Assembly (NCBI GenBank): GCA_022606425.2
Contig: JAHDVF020000186.1
Location: forward strand, 124,001 to 188,000
Origin: Lepidostoma basale
Lineage: Eukaryota > Arthropoda > Insecta > Trichoptera > Lepidostomatidae
Direction: 5' to 3'
DNA: 64,000 bases
Shown: positions 1 through 12,600 of the stretch, in pieces
How positions within the stretch are numbered: the stretch's first letter is position 1
Layout: each line of letters starts with the position of its first letter
Notes under the pieces: model-generated
Told to the model about the DNA's origin: nothing
What the model saw: the letters and a program-made list of their open reading frames with translations, nothing else
The model's database searches: none
Translations under genes and position numbers: made by a program

Positions 1-80
1 TCTTTTTCACGCTAATATTGCTTTACATGTACATAAAATATCATATTCAGTATTTTATTTTGAAAAAAGTACTTTTCCTG

Positions 81-345
81 ATATTTTTAGAGTTTTATAA
101 TATTTTTGGAGTTTAATAATATTTTTGGAGTTTCATAATATTTTTGGAGTTTTATAATATTTTTGGATTTTTGATATTTTTGGAGTTTTATAATATTTTT
201 GGAGTTTTATAATATTTTTGGAGTTTTATAATATTTTTGGAGAATTATAATATTTTTGGAATTTCATAATATTTTTGGAGTTTCATAATATTTTTGGAGC
301 TTTATAATATTTTTGGAGTATCATAATAATTTTGGAGTTTTATAT
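81..345. repeat. 19-bp AT-rich minisatellite
   Basis: About 13 copies of a unit such as ggagttttataatattttt, with point variants (tttcataat, tttaataat) and one shortened unit near 165-175. Confidence 0.9.
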
Positions 346-389
346 AATAATATTATACGTTTATCGCTTGATAATATAATAAATTAATT

Positions 390-600
390 TATAATAATAG
401 ACTAGATGGAACTAGAAATAGAAGAAGACCGAGGAAAACGTGGCACGATTAAATATTGAATTTCGGGCACGTGAGGAATCAGAGAAATCGACGCGCGTGC
501 ATGACACGATGTATGAATGTTGAGGAAGCGAGAGAAACATGTCAGGAAAGAAAAGTGTGGCCGTCCATTCTTTCTGCCTACGTATACAAGGTGCCAATTA
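390..600 (+). mobile_element. RTE-like LINE 3' fragment, (TTAG) family
   Basis: Matches the C-terminal end of the 48.4-kb copy: [18 protein letters not shown]... in frame at 480-560. The terminal TTAG tail is missing; sequence diverges after the 'ttctgcctac' motif. Confidence 0.7.
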
Positions 601-886
601 TACAATGTGTATTTTCGACACTTGATCAAACGAAATGTGCGAATATTAGACAAAAAATTATCGACATAAATAAGAATTTTTATTTTGAAAAAGTTATCTA
701 ATTAAGAAATAGGGGCGCTTTATTTTTATTTTATTAAAAACTGATCTTTTTTTCTCTTCAAGTAAGCGACGTATTTTCTTTAAAGTAGTCTCATTTGAAA
801 GCTAGAAAGTCTACCTAGCTAAGAAAACAAATAAAACTTACAATATCGAACAGAAACTTATTAAAAAAGTCTACGGTTTTAGAGTT
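601..886. other. AT-rich spacer
   Basis: No gene, repeat family or splice pattern seen. The last 12 bases are the target-site duplication of the next LINE. Confidence 0.5.
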
Positions 887-1423
887 CTTCTTCTTCTTCT
901 TCTTCAGCCGTCTCTCCACTGCTGGATGTAGGCCTCTTCTAATTTCTTCCATTTTTCTCTTCTTTGGGCTTCTCTTATCCACCTGCTACCCGCGACAGGG
1001 ACAATATCATCGGCCCAACGTTTCTGAGGCCGGCCTATTCCTCTTTTCATGTCCCATGGTCTCCATCCTAGGACTCTGGGTGCCCATCTGTCTGTTCCCT
1101 GTCTGGCAACATGACCTGCCCATTGCCACTTTAGCCTGGCAATACGATCCACCACGTCGACAACCTTTGTCCGGCGTCTGATTTCTTCATTTCTGATTCT
1201 ATCTCTCAGACTTATGCCTAACATTTGTCTCTCCATAGATCGCTGTGTACATTTTAATTTATATATGGTCCTCGCAATTAAGGTGATAGTTTCCAGACCA
1301 TATGTAAGCACAGGGAGGATACATGTTTCAAACACTTTTCTTTTTAAATTCATGGGAATATCCTTGTTTTTAAGGATATGATTGAGTTTCCCAAAGGCTA
1401 CCCAACCTAGTCCAATTCTTCTG
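887..1423 (-). mobile_element. 5'-truncated RTE-like LINE with 12-bp target-site duplication
   Basis: The minus strand codes the reverse transcriptase C-terminus: PVLTYGLETITL, LGISLRDRIRNEEIRRRTK, LKWQWAGHVAR, GRPQKRWADDI and AYIQQWRDG, then a (AAG)n tail at 887-905. ggttttagagtt occurs at 875-886 and 1424-1435. Open over its whole length, so it inserted fairly recently. Confidence 0.85.
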
Positions 1424-1435
1424 GGTTTTAGAGTT

Positions 1436-2765
1436 ACAGATGTAAAATTAAAATATATATAATTTTTGGCCGAATCCCTCTCTGATAGTAAAATAAACAA
1501 CACATTCCTCGCAACAGTACCTACGTACACAGGACTTGCATCTCTTAATGGGCACCTGTCACATCGCTTTGCGCCACACGGCACCATCTTTGTCGACTTG
1601 CCCCTTTCGCACAATTTTTATTTCAGTCCATTGTTCTACGCACCCGGAAAACGTCCGCACAAAACAGTCTCACAACTTCGTATTTAATAACTCTTCCAAA
1701 ATCAAAATATAAAAAATCCAACACCAACCTAACCGCGACAAATTTGTGATGTAATTGCCAGCATTAAAAAATTCACGGTCATTACGCAATACTTCACAGA
1801 AATTAACGGCTATTAACTTTATTATGAACCTACCAGTAAAGAGTTTTTTATTTGATAATTTACAGTGTTTTAACTTTATGTGATCAAATAATAACATAAA
1901 AACTTTTAAATATTAATTTGTTATGTGTATTTTAAACAAAATGTGTGTAGAAATAATTGCATAGATAAATTTGTTGATCGAAAATGACAATTGACGCCAT
2001 TTTGTTAATATACCACTGTAAACTTGATAGCCTTAAAAATGTGTATTTGTATGAAGAAAAAAACAACAGGAATGCCGTACATGTGATACGGAGAACACCT
2101 TTTTAAAATATCGGCTATGAAACCATTTTGTGAACCTAGAAATTATATATATTTTTGTTATAACAATAATATAAAGAAACACAATTTTGTTGTCAATAAA
2201 AATTTCACTCAGATAAAAATCTAAATTCTCATTTGATATTGCTCGAGGCGAAAATGTAAAGGCGAAACATGTCATTTTCTTTAATGTTATAAAGTGTTTT
2301 AATTCCAGAAATATAATTATTTAAATCTTTTTCAATAATTTATTATTTGTATTTTAACATACATTGAAATTACAAGATTTGTATCACAGACTAAAGTCAA
2401 AATTTTAAATTAAACTTCGTTGTCAAGTGATGAATCTGCGGGATGGTTTAGGGGACAAAACACCTGGTTCCGGATTCAGTTGACGCGAGTCCGATCCCGA
2501 TCACTATGAATCCTTTCTTATAAAACTATTTTCTAATGATATTTTTCAAAACCTTTATAAATATGTAATGATTTTATAGAAATCTCTTGATGGGAAGTTA
2601 ATTTTAAATAATAATTAAATAAAAATATGTTTTCCTAATAACTCTTCGACTTTTTGTATTTATTTTGACAGCGACTGGTTTCGCGAGGCTAGCTGGCATC
2701 GACATACTGGTGACACTGTTATAAACTGACTCCTTTATATATAATATATACAGATCAAGAGTGGT
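1436..2765. other. AT-rich non-coding stretch
   Basis: Short open frames only, none with coding character. A tRNA-like piece near 2440-2510 is noted separately as rejected. Nothing else is supported. Confidence 0.5.
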
Positions 2766-2970
2766 TTTTTTCTTCGTTTCCTCATTACTGAGGGTCGTGA
2801 TCTATGGAACTGCCCATGACTAAAACAAAACGCCTCCAATCCTCTCTATTCTCCGCAGTCCTCAACACCGAGTTTTCCGAGTCTCCTTCAGTCATCTTCT
2901 TAATCTGGTCACACCACCGCGCAGGAGATCTGTCTCTACTTCTTTTGCCTGAAACACTTCCAAATGACAC
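2766..2970 (-). mobile_element. LINE 3' fragment
   Basis: Minus-strand reading GKRSRDRSPARWCDQIKK, then REDWRRF, fits the conserved end of RTE-like polymerases (GRP..RW.D.I and a W-rich end). Confidence 0.6.
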
Positions 2971-3061
2971 ACTTCAAAATGATCAAAGAAACTCAATACT
3001 CGCCGACTACATATTATAGATAGTCATGAGTAGTAAACAAGATTTTATACATATGTTTACC

Positions 3062-3300
3062 TATGCTTCTTCTTCTTTTAATAGATCTGACGATCTGTAA
3101 CACAGTAATCATGTCTCGTCGGATGATGAGATCCAGCTGTCCTTCCATATCTTAGACGGCCTTCCAGGTGGACGGCGTCCGTAGGGGATTTCACAAGCGG
3201 CCGTATATGCAAGTCTCACCATCCATTACATGGTCCCTCCAGTATTTTCTTCTGGATCTACTCCACTGAACGATATCCTCTATTTCGCAAGTTTTTCTAA
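3062..3300 (-). mobile_element. LINE 3' fragment with (AAG)n end
   Basis: Begins at the minus-strand tail ttcttcttcttttaatagat and carries ccagctgtccttccat and ttccaggtggacggcgtc. The same family occurs at 29.58-29.66/34.19-34.33 kb (split), 56.5 kb (-) and 60.35 kb (+). Confidence 0.65.
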
Positions 3301-3400
3301 TGTGCTATTGGTTATAAATATATTCTTTTGTTATTTAAATTATAGATTAGTACTCATTATTAATATTAATTATAAAAATAGTGAATTTAAATAGAACAAC

Positions 3401-3610
3401 ATGTTATATTTAAAATGTCCAAGATTTCTTATCATATACTGGTGCACAGTGTTGTGGTTAAGTATGGTGGTGAAGGCAATGGAAAACAATGTTACTAGTA
3501 GATTCCTGACGATGGACGAAGACCAGCTCATGAAAGGGAGATTCCTCGGCATCAGAGGGAGAAAACAGCCAAGATTTCTCAGTTTTCAAACCCTGGAAAA
3601 TGACATATCA
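3401..3610 (+). CDS. DM4/12-like gene, exon 1 (start and signal peptide)
   Basis: Encodes 70 residues beginning with a hydrophobic leader and ending at the strong donor TCA|GTGAGTACAG in phase 0. The ATG is the first in this frame after an upstream stop. The reading frame stays open past the donor to 3736, but that part is low complexity and LINE-derived. An upstream non-coding exon cannot be excluded. Confidence 0.7.
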
Positions 3611-6600
3611 GTGAGTACAGTTCAAAATATATTTTTTTTTAAATTTGCACCTATTAGTTCAGTTGGTTTGCAGCAAAGTGTATGGTGCTTGGTCATCTGT
3701 TGGCTTTTGAAGAGGAGATCAAGTCACGGAGATTGATAGGAGAATACAGCTCGGTTGGTCTGCATTCGGAAGGCTGGGCAACATCTTCAAGTCGGACATG
3801 TCACAAAATTTAAAAACAAAAGTAATGAACCATAATGGCCGAGCCATAGAGGGCTCCCTCCGCTTACCCGAAGCTGTTATAGGCGCAGCGGCGCCTTTCG
3901 TCACCTTCACTCGTGCACTCCCTAAGCCCGTCCCCCGTCCATGCGGGATTTACGTTAAAAAAAAAAATATATATGTATATTTGCATCCAAGGGGGACCCA
4001 GACCACATTTAAGTTACGCTACTCTCCCTCGATGTCCCGCCGTACACACATAGCAATACAACAGCAAAATAAAATACACAATTGATACATAAATAACATA
4101 TGTTAGAGAAAGAATAAAAAAGAAATGGACCAGTGTGTGTTACCTGTGATCACCTATGGATGCGAGACATGAACGTTAACTAAAGAAGTAATGCATAAAA
4201 TCAAAGTTGCACAACGGGCCATGGAAAGATCCATGTTGGGTATTTCACTTAGGGATCATATACCCCGTTGGGAGATTAGAAGACGCACCAGGGTCACCGA
4301 TATAGGGGTACGCATTGCGAGGATGAAGTGGCAGTGGGCTAGTCATGTGTGTCGACGGGATGATGGAAGATGGAGCCAGAGGATTACTGAATGGAGGCCT
4401 AGGTTGGGCCGGGAAGTGTCGGGAGACAGCCAACCAGGTGGAGCGATGATATTGTGCGGAAGGGTCTGGAAAACACTGGCGAGAGAACGAGAGAGATGGG
4501 GTGGGAGTGGAGAGGCTTACGTCCAGCAGTGGATGGAGACAAGCTGACGAAGAAAGTGTAACTTTTTTTGCTGGTTCTTTAGTTCCCCCTTGGGCCTTTA
4601 ATGTTGTAGTTTACCGTTGATTTTCCCATTTTTATACATCAGGTTATTTAAACCCAATTACTTTATTCATCTTTTCAGCAATTGATTTTCATGACATTTG
4701 ATATGTAGCTTAACTATCGCCATTTTATTATCACGTGTATTCTAAACCAGACCGAAATCAGTATGACAATCACACTGCCATTGGTGGGAATCGAACCTGG
4801 AACCTTCGATATGGCAGTCATATCTCTTGCCACTCTGCCACGTAGGTCTTCACCTTTTTAGATTTTGTTTAGTTTGTTACATTATTTAATCAACAGATGT
4901 CACTCTGCGTTCAATATTTTAGTTTTATTTCGTTCATTTCATAAATAATACAAACAAAATTTAATATTCAAATTCCCATTATCTTGAAAAGTGTGTATAA
5001 GGTAGAACGAATTTACTCGCTTAATTTTAGTACGCTATCACAGAAATTCTGAGCGAGTAAAATCGCTTCGGGCACTTAAAAGGTTGCTGGGCATTTGCCT
5101 TAATTTATTTTCCTTCTCTTTCGTAATATTATAATAAATTATCGTAGTCGTGACCTACACGATCGTCGCAATGATTGCCAAAATGGTCAATCGAATCTCC
5201 CACACTCTTTCAGCGAAAAAAATGGGGTGTATTTTAAAATGTTACACTACAAATTATTTTCTTAATTTAAAACCATTATTTAAATCCAGTGCTCTGTTTG
5301 CACAATCAATATACTTTATTTTACAATTGTATTTACAATTAACAGGTAGAAATGCAGCTATCAGTACCATTTCTCACAATCCCCATCAAGAAAACAGTAG
5401 ATATGGCATCTGGGATGTTAGGGGTAAGTTTTAAACTTAAAAAAAAAATATTTCTTCTATATACGCTATACTTTGTGTTGTTACGATGGTTTAATTCTCT
5501 TTTATTTTTTATATACCTTGTATATACAACACTTATATTAAAATAATAAAATTATCCAAAATAAATATTTATAACATCTGTCAGATCATGTAAACAATTT
5601 TATAATAATTTTAGATAAACTTATGGCGTTAACACTGTGGAATTCCGTAATGACCAATTTTTATGAATATAATATGGTCATTCCACTTTTAAGTTTATTT
5701 TTTGGACATGTTTCAATTTACATAGTTTTCCCGATGATGAAGGTGTAAGCCTTCGAAACATGTCGAGAAAAATAAACTCAAAAGTGAAAAAAACAGTGTT
5801 TTATTCATAAAAATTCGTCAAAAAAAAATTATAATATTTTCATAATGTATATTGCATTAATAAAGTTTTTCTGCTTAATGCTTACTAGAATCTTAATAGA
5901 TGGCGCTAGTGTAGATTGACCTAAAAAATGTGAAGTGTTTCTCAACATAGTATCTTTCAAAAAATTGTCAGACGTGGTGGTCGTAAGAAGGGCGCAATGG
6001 GGATTGTTGTTAACATAAAGCAATCGCTTAACCCAACCAATGACAGGTCATAAGTCCTGTAAACGCCTCGACCACCGTATTCTGTTTCCAAATAATTTGC
6101 ATCTTCGTCTCTATTGAGATACAATTAATTCTTAAAAAAAGTAATTTTATCTTTAAAATTTTCACTAGAACCTGTCTTACCGTGCATTTTTATTATTTTT
6201 AATTTAGAATTTACCATCTGCAAATATCAATCTGGGAGCCGTTGGTCTGGCGGGAGCCGTGGTTCTGGGCTCGGTTGTGTTGGTTCCTTCGGTTGTCAAG
6301 TTCTTCTCCACGGAATTCGTCAGTCAAGGCGATTACCAAAGAAGTGAGTACGTTTTCTTTTTCATAATCAATATGCACTTTAGACCCCACTTGCTCACCC
6401 AAGGCAATGCGCTGAACATATAGCCAGAAAGGGCATTACCAGATTGTCACCCAGAATACTCCTAATGAGGCTTTAGACAAGGAACAGGAGTGTCAGGACT
6501 GATGATACGAGTAATTGTTGGAATTTTTCATCAGTTGTTGGAACGGTAGGATATCCGCCGCACATAGTACGCTTAATACCAAGAGCGTTAAGCGTGGTTT

Positions 6601-9600
6601 TAGATTATACTTCTTAAATAGAAATCACAACTACGTTTTATTTTTAAAATTTGCTGCATTTATTTTTGGTAATTATTATAACAAACCAACATATAATGTG
6701 ACAACAATATTTTTACAAGAACATACACGTAAAAAAGTTGACCGCTAATTTCAACATTATAATTCTACAAGTTTTAGAAAAAAAATTGTACATGTAAATA
6801 CGAAAAAATAACATCGAATGATAAAAAAAATCTAAATGCGATACTTGTTAAATTATTAAAAAATTATCGTATCGTATTACTGAGTTATCGTCAAATGATT
6901 ATTATAAGTGTCATTTCATAACACGTGTTTTTTCTTCTTCTAGAGAGAGTCAAATTCTCTAACATAATATAAAATACCACAGCAAATTTCTTCAAATGAA
7001 ATTGTATCTAATAATAATACGGCCTATTTATTTATAGCATAAAATCACATCATTTTGAAAGTTCCATCAAATTCAAGCCAATTATCTAATCTTTGTCATG
7101 GACCTCATAATTTTGGCCAGGGACGCCTCCACGCCAGGTCCCTTGCCGCCCGTCATCTTCACCTTCCTGGCGCAGTCGTTCTCCAGGTACTGCGTCTCCT
7201 GGTGAACCATCGTCGGCCTCCTCGGCTTGAGCCCCGTCATGGCGAAGGGCGGAGTGTACTCTATCTCCCAGTCAGAGTCGTCAGAGCCCGAACTCTCACC
7301 GTCGCAGTTGCACTTGGGCCCGTCGTCGAACTTGGGCGCCTTCTCTATGACAGCATCGATCGCGTTGAGATCCGTGCAGTATACATCCTCGTAGGCACAC
7401 TGGCAGATCTCCTCGAGGGCTTGTTCCAGAGATTTCTTTATCTCTTCTTCGTACCTCTTTCTTTCTTTCGCTATTCTCTTGGCGGCCCTCTGCGGGGACG
7501 GCTGCTGTATTATTCGGAAGATGATCGGGTCGCAGGCCATGAAGGGATCTTCCCCGTCGTCCAGTTCTTCAACATCCCGCAGAGGGTTTACTATAACCGT
7601 GATGACGTCTCCTTGTCTGCTGACCTGCAGGGCTGCCTTTCGTCCGATCTCCTCGTCCTCTGGTTCTGGGGGGAAATCGCTCTGCTGTCCTTCTGGCAAC
7701 TCTTGCACGCGTCTCTTCTTTGATCCCCTTCCCGTGCTGGTTATGCTCGGTTGGGCCAGCCTTTAAACAAAAGAAATATTGTACTTAAAAACGCGGTTTA
7801 ATCATCCTAATTAATAATCGTGTATATTTGTGAGTTAACCTTCTTCCTATTAACCTTCCGGGTATACTGGTATCCTTAAGACATAAATTCAATTTAATTT
7901 TAGTTGAATTGTAGGTTGCATTTGAGAAAACTCTTAATTTTTTTGCTACATCGTGTAAAATATGTGGTCATTCTCTAGACCAATTGGAAACGTGAACAAT
8001 ACAATCGTGAATAGACTTATATTAACGTGTCAAATATTGACTTACTTAAGCTTCATCAACTTTAGAACACTTTTTCCCAAAGCTCCAGGTCGCCAACCTC
8101 TCCTTGTCTGTAAAAAACATTATAATACCTTTAATAATTTCTGATGTCACAATAACTCTAAAATAAACTTGTCGTTGTTCTTGGCGATTCCCTGTACATA
8201 ACTCATTTGGCATCAAAATCACCCAGTGCGTCCCCTAATCAACTTGCACACTGTTTATAAAATATTCTCTGGGTTGGTTTATTCTTGAATGCGCCTCTTT
8301 CTTGTCGCCCTGTAACACCATGTCTCAAGCACATATCTATTTGTCTTTATCTTTAGTGATACTACGCGTCTATCCATCTGCTTTAGTTCCACTCTTCGAG
8401 ATTTTATTTCGAGTGACTTCAGATATACCTCAAGGGATTCATAGAGTGCCTTTTTATCCAAATAAAAAGAACAAATATAGCAGTAGTGACATATGGATGT
8501 GAGGCGTGGACCATGACAGTAAAATTCGCAGAGCGACTGGATACTTTTGAGAGAAGGGTGCTGCGCAGAATTCTGGGACCTGTGAATGACAGTAAAGGCT
8601 GGAGAGTGCGGCATAATGACGACCTGTACTATATTTACAAAGCTCCCAGTCTCTCCACACAGGTCAGACTGAATAGATTGAGATGGGCCGGTCACGTGCA
8701 GAGGATGCCGTCATCGCGAACCCCAAAAAGATTGCTGGAGTGGCAACCAGGTGGTAGAAGACCAATTGGACGACCAAGGCTGCGATGGGAGGATGAAGTT
8801 GGGAGAGATGGGGCGAAATTGTTACGAGTGTCAGATTTTAAGGGTCGAAGCGAAGGACAGGAGGAGTTGCAGGCGAAGAATACTGGAGGCTAAGGATCGA
8901 TATGGGTTAGAGGGCCATCGAAGAAGAAGAAGAAGAATATAGCAGTATATTAGATAGATTAGTAAAGCTTTTAATGTATTGTTAGATTTTGAAGAATGGA
9001 GAACTTACTTCACCCCAGGTCCACAACCAACCCATATGAGGAGGTACTCCGCTATAACCTTTTACTCTTCCAACACACTCTTTGTGACCGGCAACAATTC
9101 CTGGAAATATACCATCAATACATATTCAAGTTTTTTTAATAGAATAAACAGGGCCACTGTTTTTTGCATGATATTTTGTAATGGCTTGTGTGAACAACTT
9201 TCTGTGATTTTACGATCTTCTTTTGGAGGTCTTGCGGCAAGGTATCGCACAATGGCATCTCAGATGTTCATTGCTAGATTCCTTGCAAAACCGGTTGTTT
9301 TAGTCACTTAGTCTCATTATTAATCGCTGACAGTATTGATGATCTTCAGGACCTGCTGAATATGGTTAATAATTCCGGAGAACAATTGGGCTTAACTATT
9401 AATGTCAGTAAAACTTAGTGGATGACATTCGGACGACTGGATCATACTGATTCGGTGATGCAACTGAACGGTTACAATGTTGAAAAGGTGGAAAAGTTCA
9501 GATGCCTCGGCAGCATGCTTACAGACACCCTTGACCCGAGTTGAAATGTCGGATTAAGCAGCAAGAACAGCATTTAATAAAATGAAGTCACTTTTTTGCA

Positions 9601-12600
9601 ATGACAATGTCAACTTAAAACTAAGACAGAGGATGTTAAGGTGTTATGTGTGGTCTGTTCTGTTATATGGGTGTGAGACATGGACATTAAAAGTAAATAC
9701 AATGAACCGGTTAGAGGCATTTGAAATGTGGCTTCACCCAAGAATGTTCAGGATCCCATGGACAGACAGAGTGACGAACACAGAAGTCCTGAATCGTGCA
9801 GGAGTAAATATAGAGAGCTGCTGACATTGATCTGGTCCGCAAGATTTCATATCTGGGTCACGTTCTACGAGGAGAAAAATATCGCCTGCTGCATCTAATT
9901 TTGAAGGGAAAATTAGAGGGCCGCAGGGGGGCAGGGAGAAGGCAGATCTCTTGGCTGCGCAATGTGAGGGAATGGACGGGAATCGGAACTGTGGAGGAGC
10001 TGTTCCGGACAGCGCAGGATAGGGAAGAGTTTACCAGAGTGATCGCCAACGTCGGGGGGACCTGACAGGGCACTTTAAGAAGAAGTCTCATTGACTATTT
10101 GATGTTTGGTTTCATTGAAGATTGTCCAATAATGTAATTATAGACACTCACCGGGATACTCGTCTCCGACGGTGTAGATATACCGTTTGCTTCTTGTCGA
10201 CTTCCTCTTCTTCTTTGATTTGCCCCCTTTAACCTGGTTACTCATTGTTCACTCCCCAATCAATAATCAAACTAAAATGTTAAAAACGGAAATAAAAATA
10301 ATTGCGTAGATTTTCGCGGTTGGTGGCAATGTTTTTTGGGATCTAGCCAATGTTTTTGCAAGATCTAATTATAATTATCTTTTAAATACTCGTAGCCTCA
10401 AAAGGATCAGAAAAGATTGTATATAAATTAAACAATATTTGTTGAAAGTTATGTATATTTATTGAAAATATTGTAAATATTATATAGGTACAAATCAGTA
10501 AAGACCCCAATATTGTAAAGTTAATATTATTATGTAGTATAAATACATATTTTAAAAAAAACATAAAATTTGTATGAAACTGTGATTGTACCATTAAGTG
10601 AAAACTTTAAATTTGTGAGAAACTATAGAACATTTTTAATTGATTCATGAGAATCTTCCAGTTGCTTCCGTCCAGTTGAGAGAAACGATAGCATCATGAA
10701 AACGCGTTTCTAGCGACAGCAAGGAGGCTTTTTGCTGGTATCCGGGCAGTTGTTTGCAGTTTTTGAGCTGGACAGCATTTTAGTGAGTCCTTCATACAGC
10801 ATTCTTTGAACATTGATCTCTTGCTTGGGCTCCTTGGGGTGGAGGTAGCAAGGCCCGGGACAAGGCCCGCCGCTGGTCCCCGGCGCGTCCTTGCACGTGA
10901 AGGTGTTGGAGAACCCTCCGCACACCTCACAGATGATATATTTGGGCTGATCAGCTGGGGTGGGCCCGCAGTCTTTAGGCTCTATGGGAGGCTCCAAACT
11001 ATTGCACCCGCAACAGCCGCCCTCGGCCGGCTTCTTCCCCGCAATCTTATATGACTCTGCGTTCTTGGGATCCTTGCATAAATTCAGAGACTCGTCCTGA
11101 GTCAGATAAGACTGTATCATCTTTGTCAGTTTGCAATTGGCGTTTCCGCAAGGAAGCGGGACCTTCGGCTTATCATTATCCATCTGCCTCATCTGGTCTC
11201 CCGTGACGAACATCACACAGTCCTCATCCAGCCCTGCAGCCTTTAACTCCTGCGAGACTTGGTGCCTTCTCTCCGTCGCCTTGAGGGTATCCGGATCTTG
11301 TATTTCCAAACTTTCATATAGTATCCCTACAGTGCTGAGCCGCTCCGGTTTGGTTTTCAATCCGTAACATTTGCATTTGTGGGAGAAGTTCCCAGCGCGA
11401 TTCCTGAATGTGAAACCGTCTCCCTTCCCGGAAACCTTAAAACGAGTGACAACCTTTTTTCCGAGATGCGTTAATCGGATGAGCACAGCCATTTCTCCGA
11501 TGACGGAGCCGCTGACCTCGCTTCTGAGTACCTGGACACTCTTGATCACGGTAGGCGGTATCATCCTGCACGTCTGGGAGGCTTTAGCAACCATGTCGAA
11601 GAATTCTGCATCCCACACGATTTTTGTTGTTCCTACGCAAGCCCTCCTTTCCAAATCGTCGTTCGTCCAAACCGATACCAAGAGAGGGAATAATTTGAAT
11701 ATTTGTATCAGGCCATCAGGATTCTGAGCGAAGAGAAGCGACGCCCCGGCGTTGAAGACTTTGGTGTTACCGACACGCTCCTCTTCATCTAAGTCCAGCT
11801 CGTAAAGGGAGAGATTTGACTCGGTCACTTTTTCTGAGCGCATTTGATAGTCCTCCGAGGTTTTATTTTGCGAATCGTCTTCCTCTACAATCGTGGATAT
11901 CTCCACGAGGTCTTTTTCAAACTCAGTCTCGTTGATGATGAACGATGCGAATGTGCCAAAGTCCAAATTCACCGTTAGTTTCTTGTCGGACATTTTGTGC
12001 CTGCCGATCTTACATTGGAGGCTTATATTCTGTACGAAAAATTCGATCAAATACATTTCTTCCATGGTGACCTGCGAAGAGACGATCCAGTTTATTTATT
12101 AATATTTATACAAAATCACATTAGAAAATTCTGTTAGAAGTTTATCTTATAACGGGAAGCTAACGAAAAAATAATCAAATCAAACGGGAATTGAATACTT
12201 CATTGTTTCATTAATTATAATCATATATATTTGCATAAAGTGACTGTTCATCTCGTAAATGCTCATCAAGCTATCGACAGCAGTTGCCTCCGACGGGGCA
12301 GGACTCTTTGTGTTTAAAGTCCGGGCAGAACTTCTTATGGCTCCCACTCCGAGCGGAGGACAGCATCTTGGTGAGTCCCTCGTAGAGCATGCGCTGGATA
12401 TTGGGATCCCTGTCCGGATCGCACTTGTCCATGTTGCAGGGCCCCGTGCACTTCTTCTTGCTCTCGTCCTTGCAGGTCTTGCCGTCGTAGGAGACCCCCC
12501 CGCAGATCTCGCACACCACGCACTTCTGCTGCTCCGAGAACACGGGCAGCTGGTCTTTCTCCAGGGGGATGTTCAGGTATTTGCAGTTGCAGCAGCACTC

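Noticed and set aside
2420..2515. Possible tRNA or tRNA-headed SINE (gatggtttaggggac, gagtccgatcccgatc)
   Set aside because: The B-box-like part deviates, no cloverleaf could be drawn with confidence, and no second copy was seen.
7055..7723. 222-codon plus-strand frame
   Set aside because: It is antisense to gene A's last exon. Gene A has acceptor, codon character and stop; this frame has neither splice sites nor recognisable sequence.
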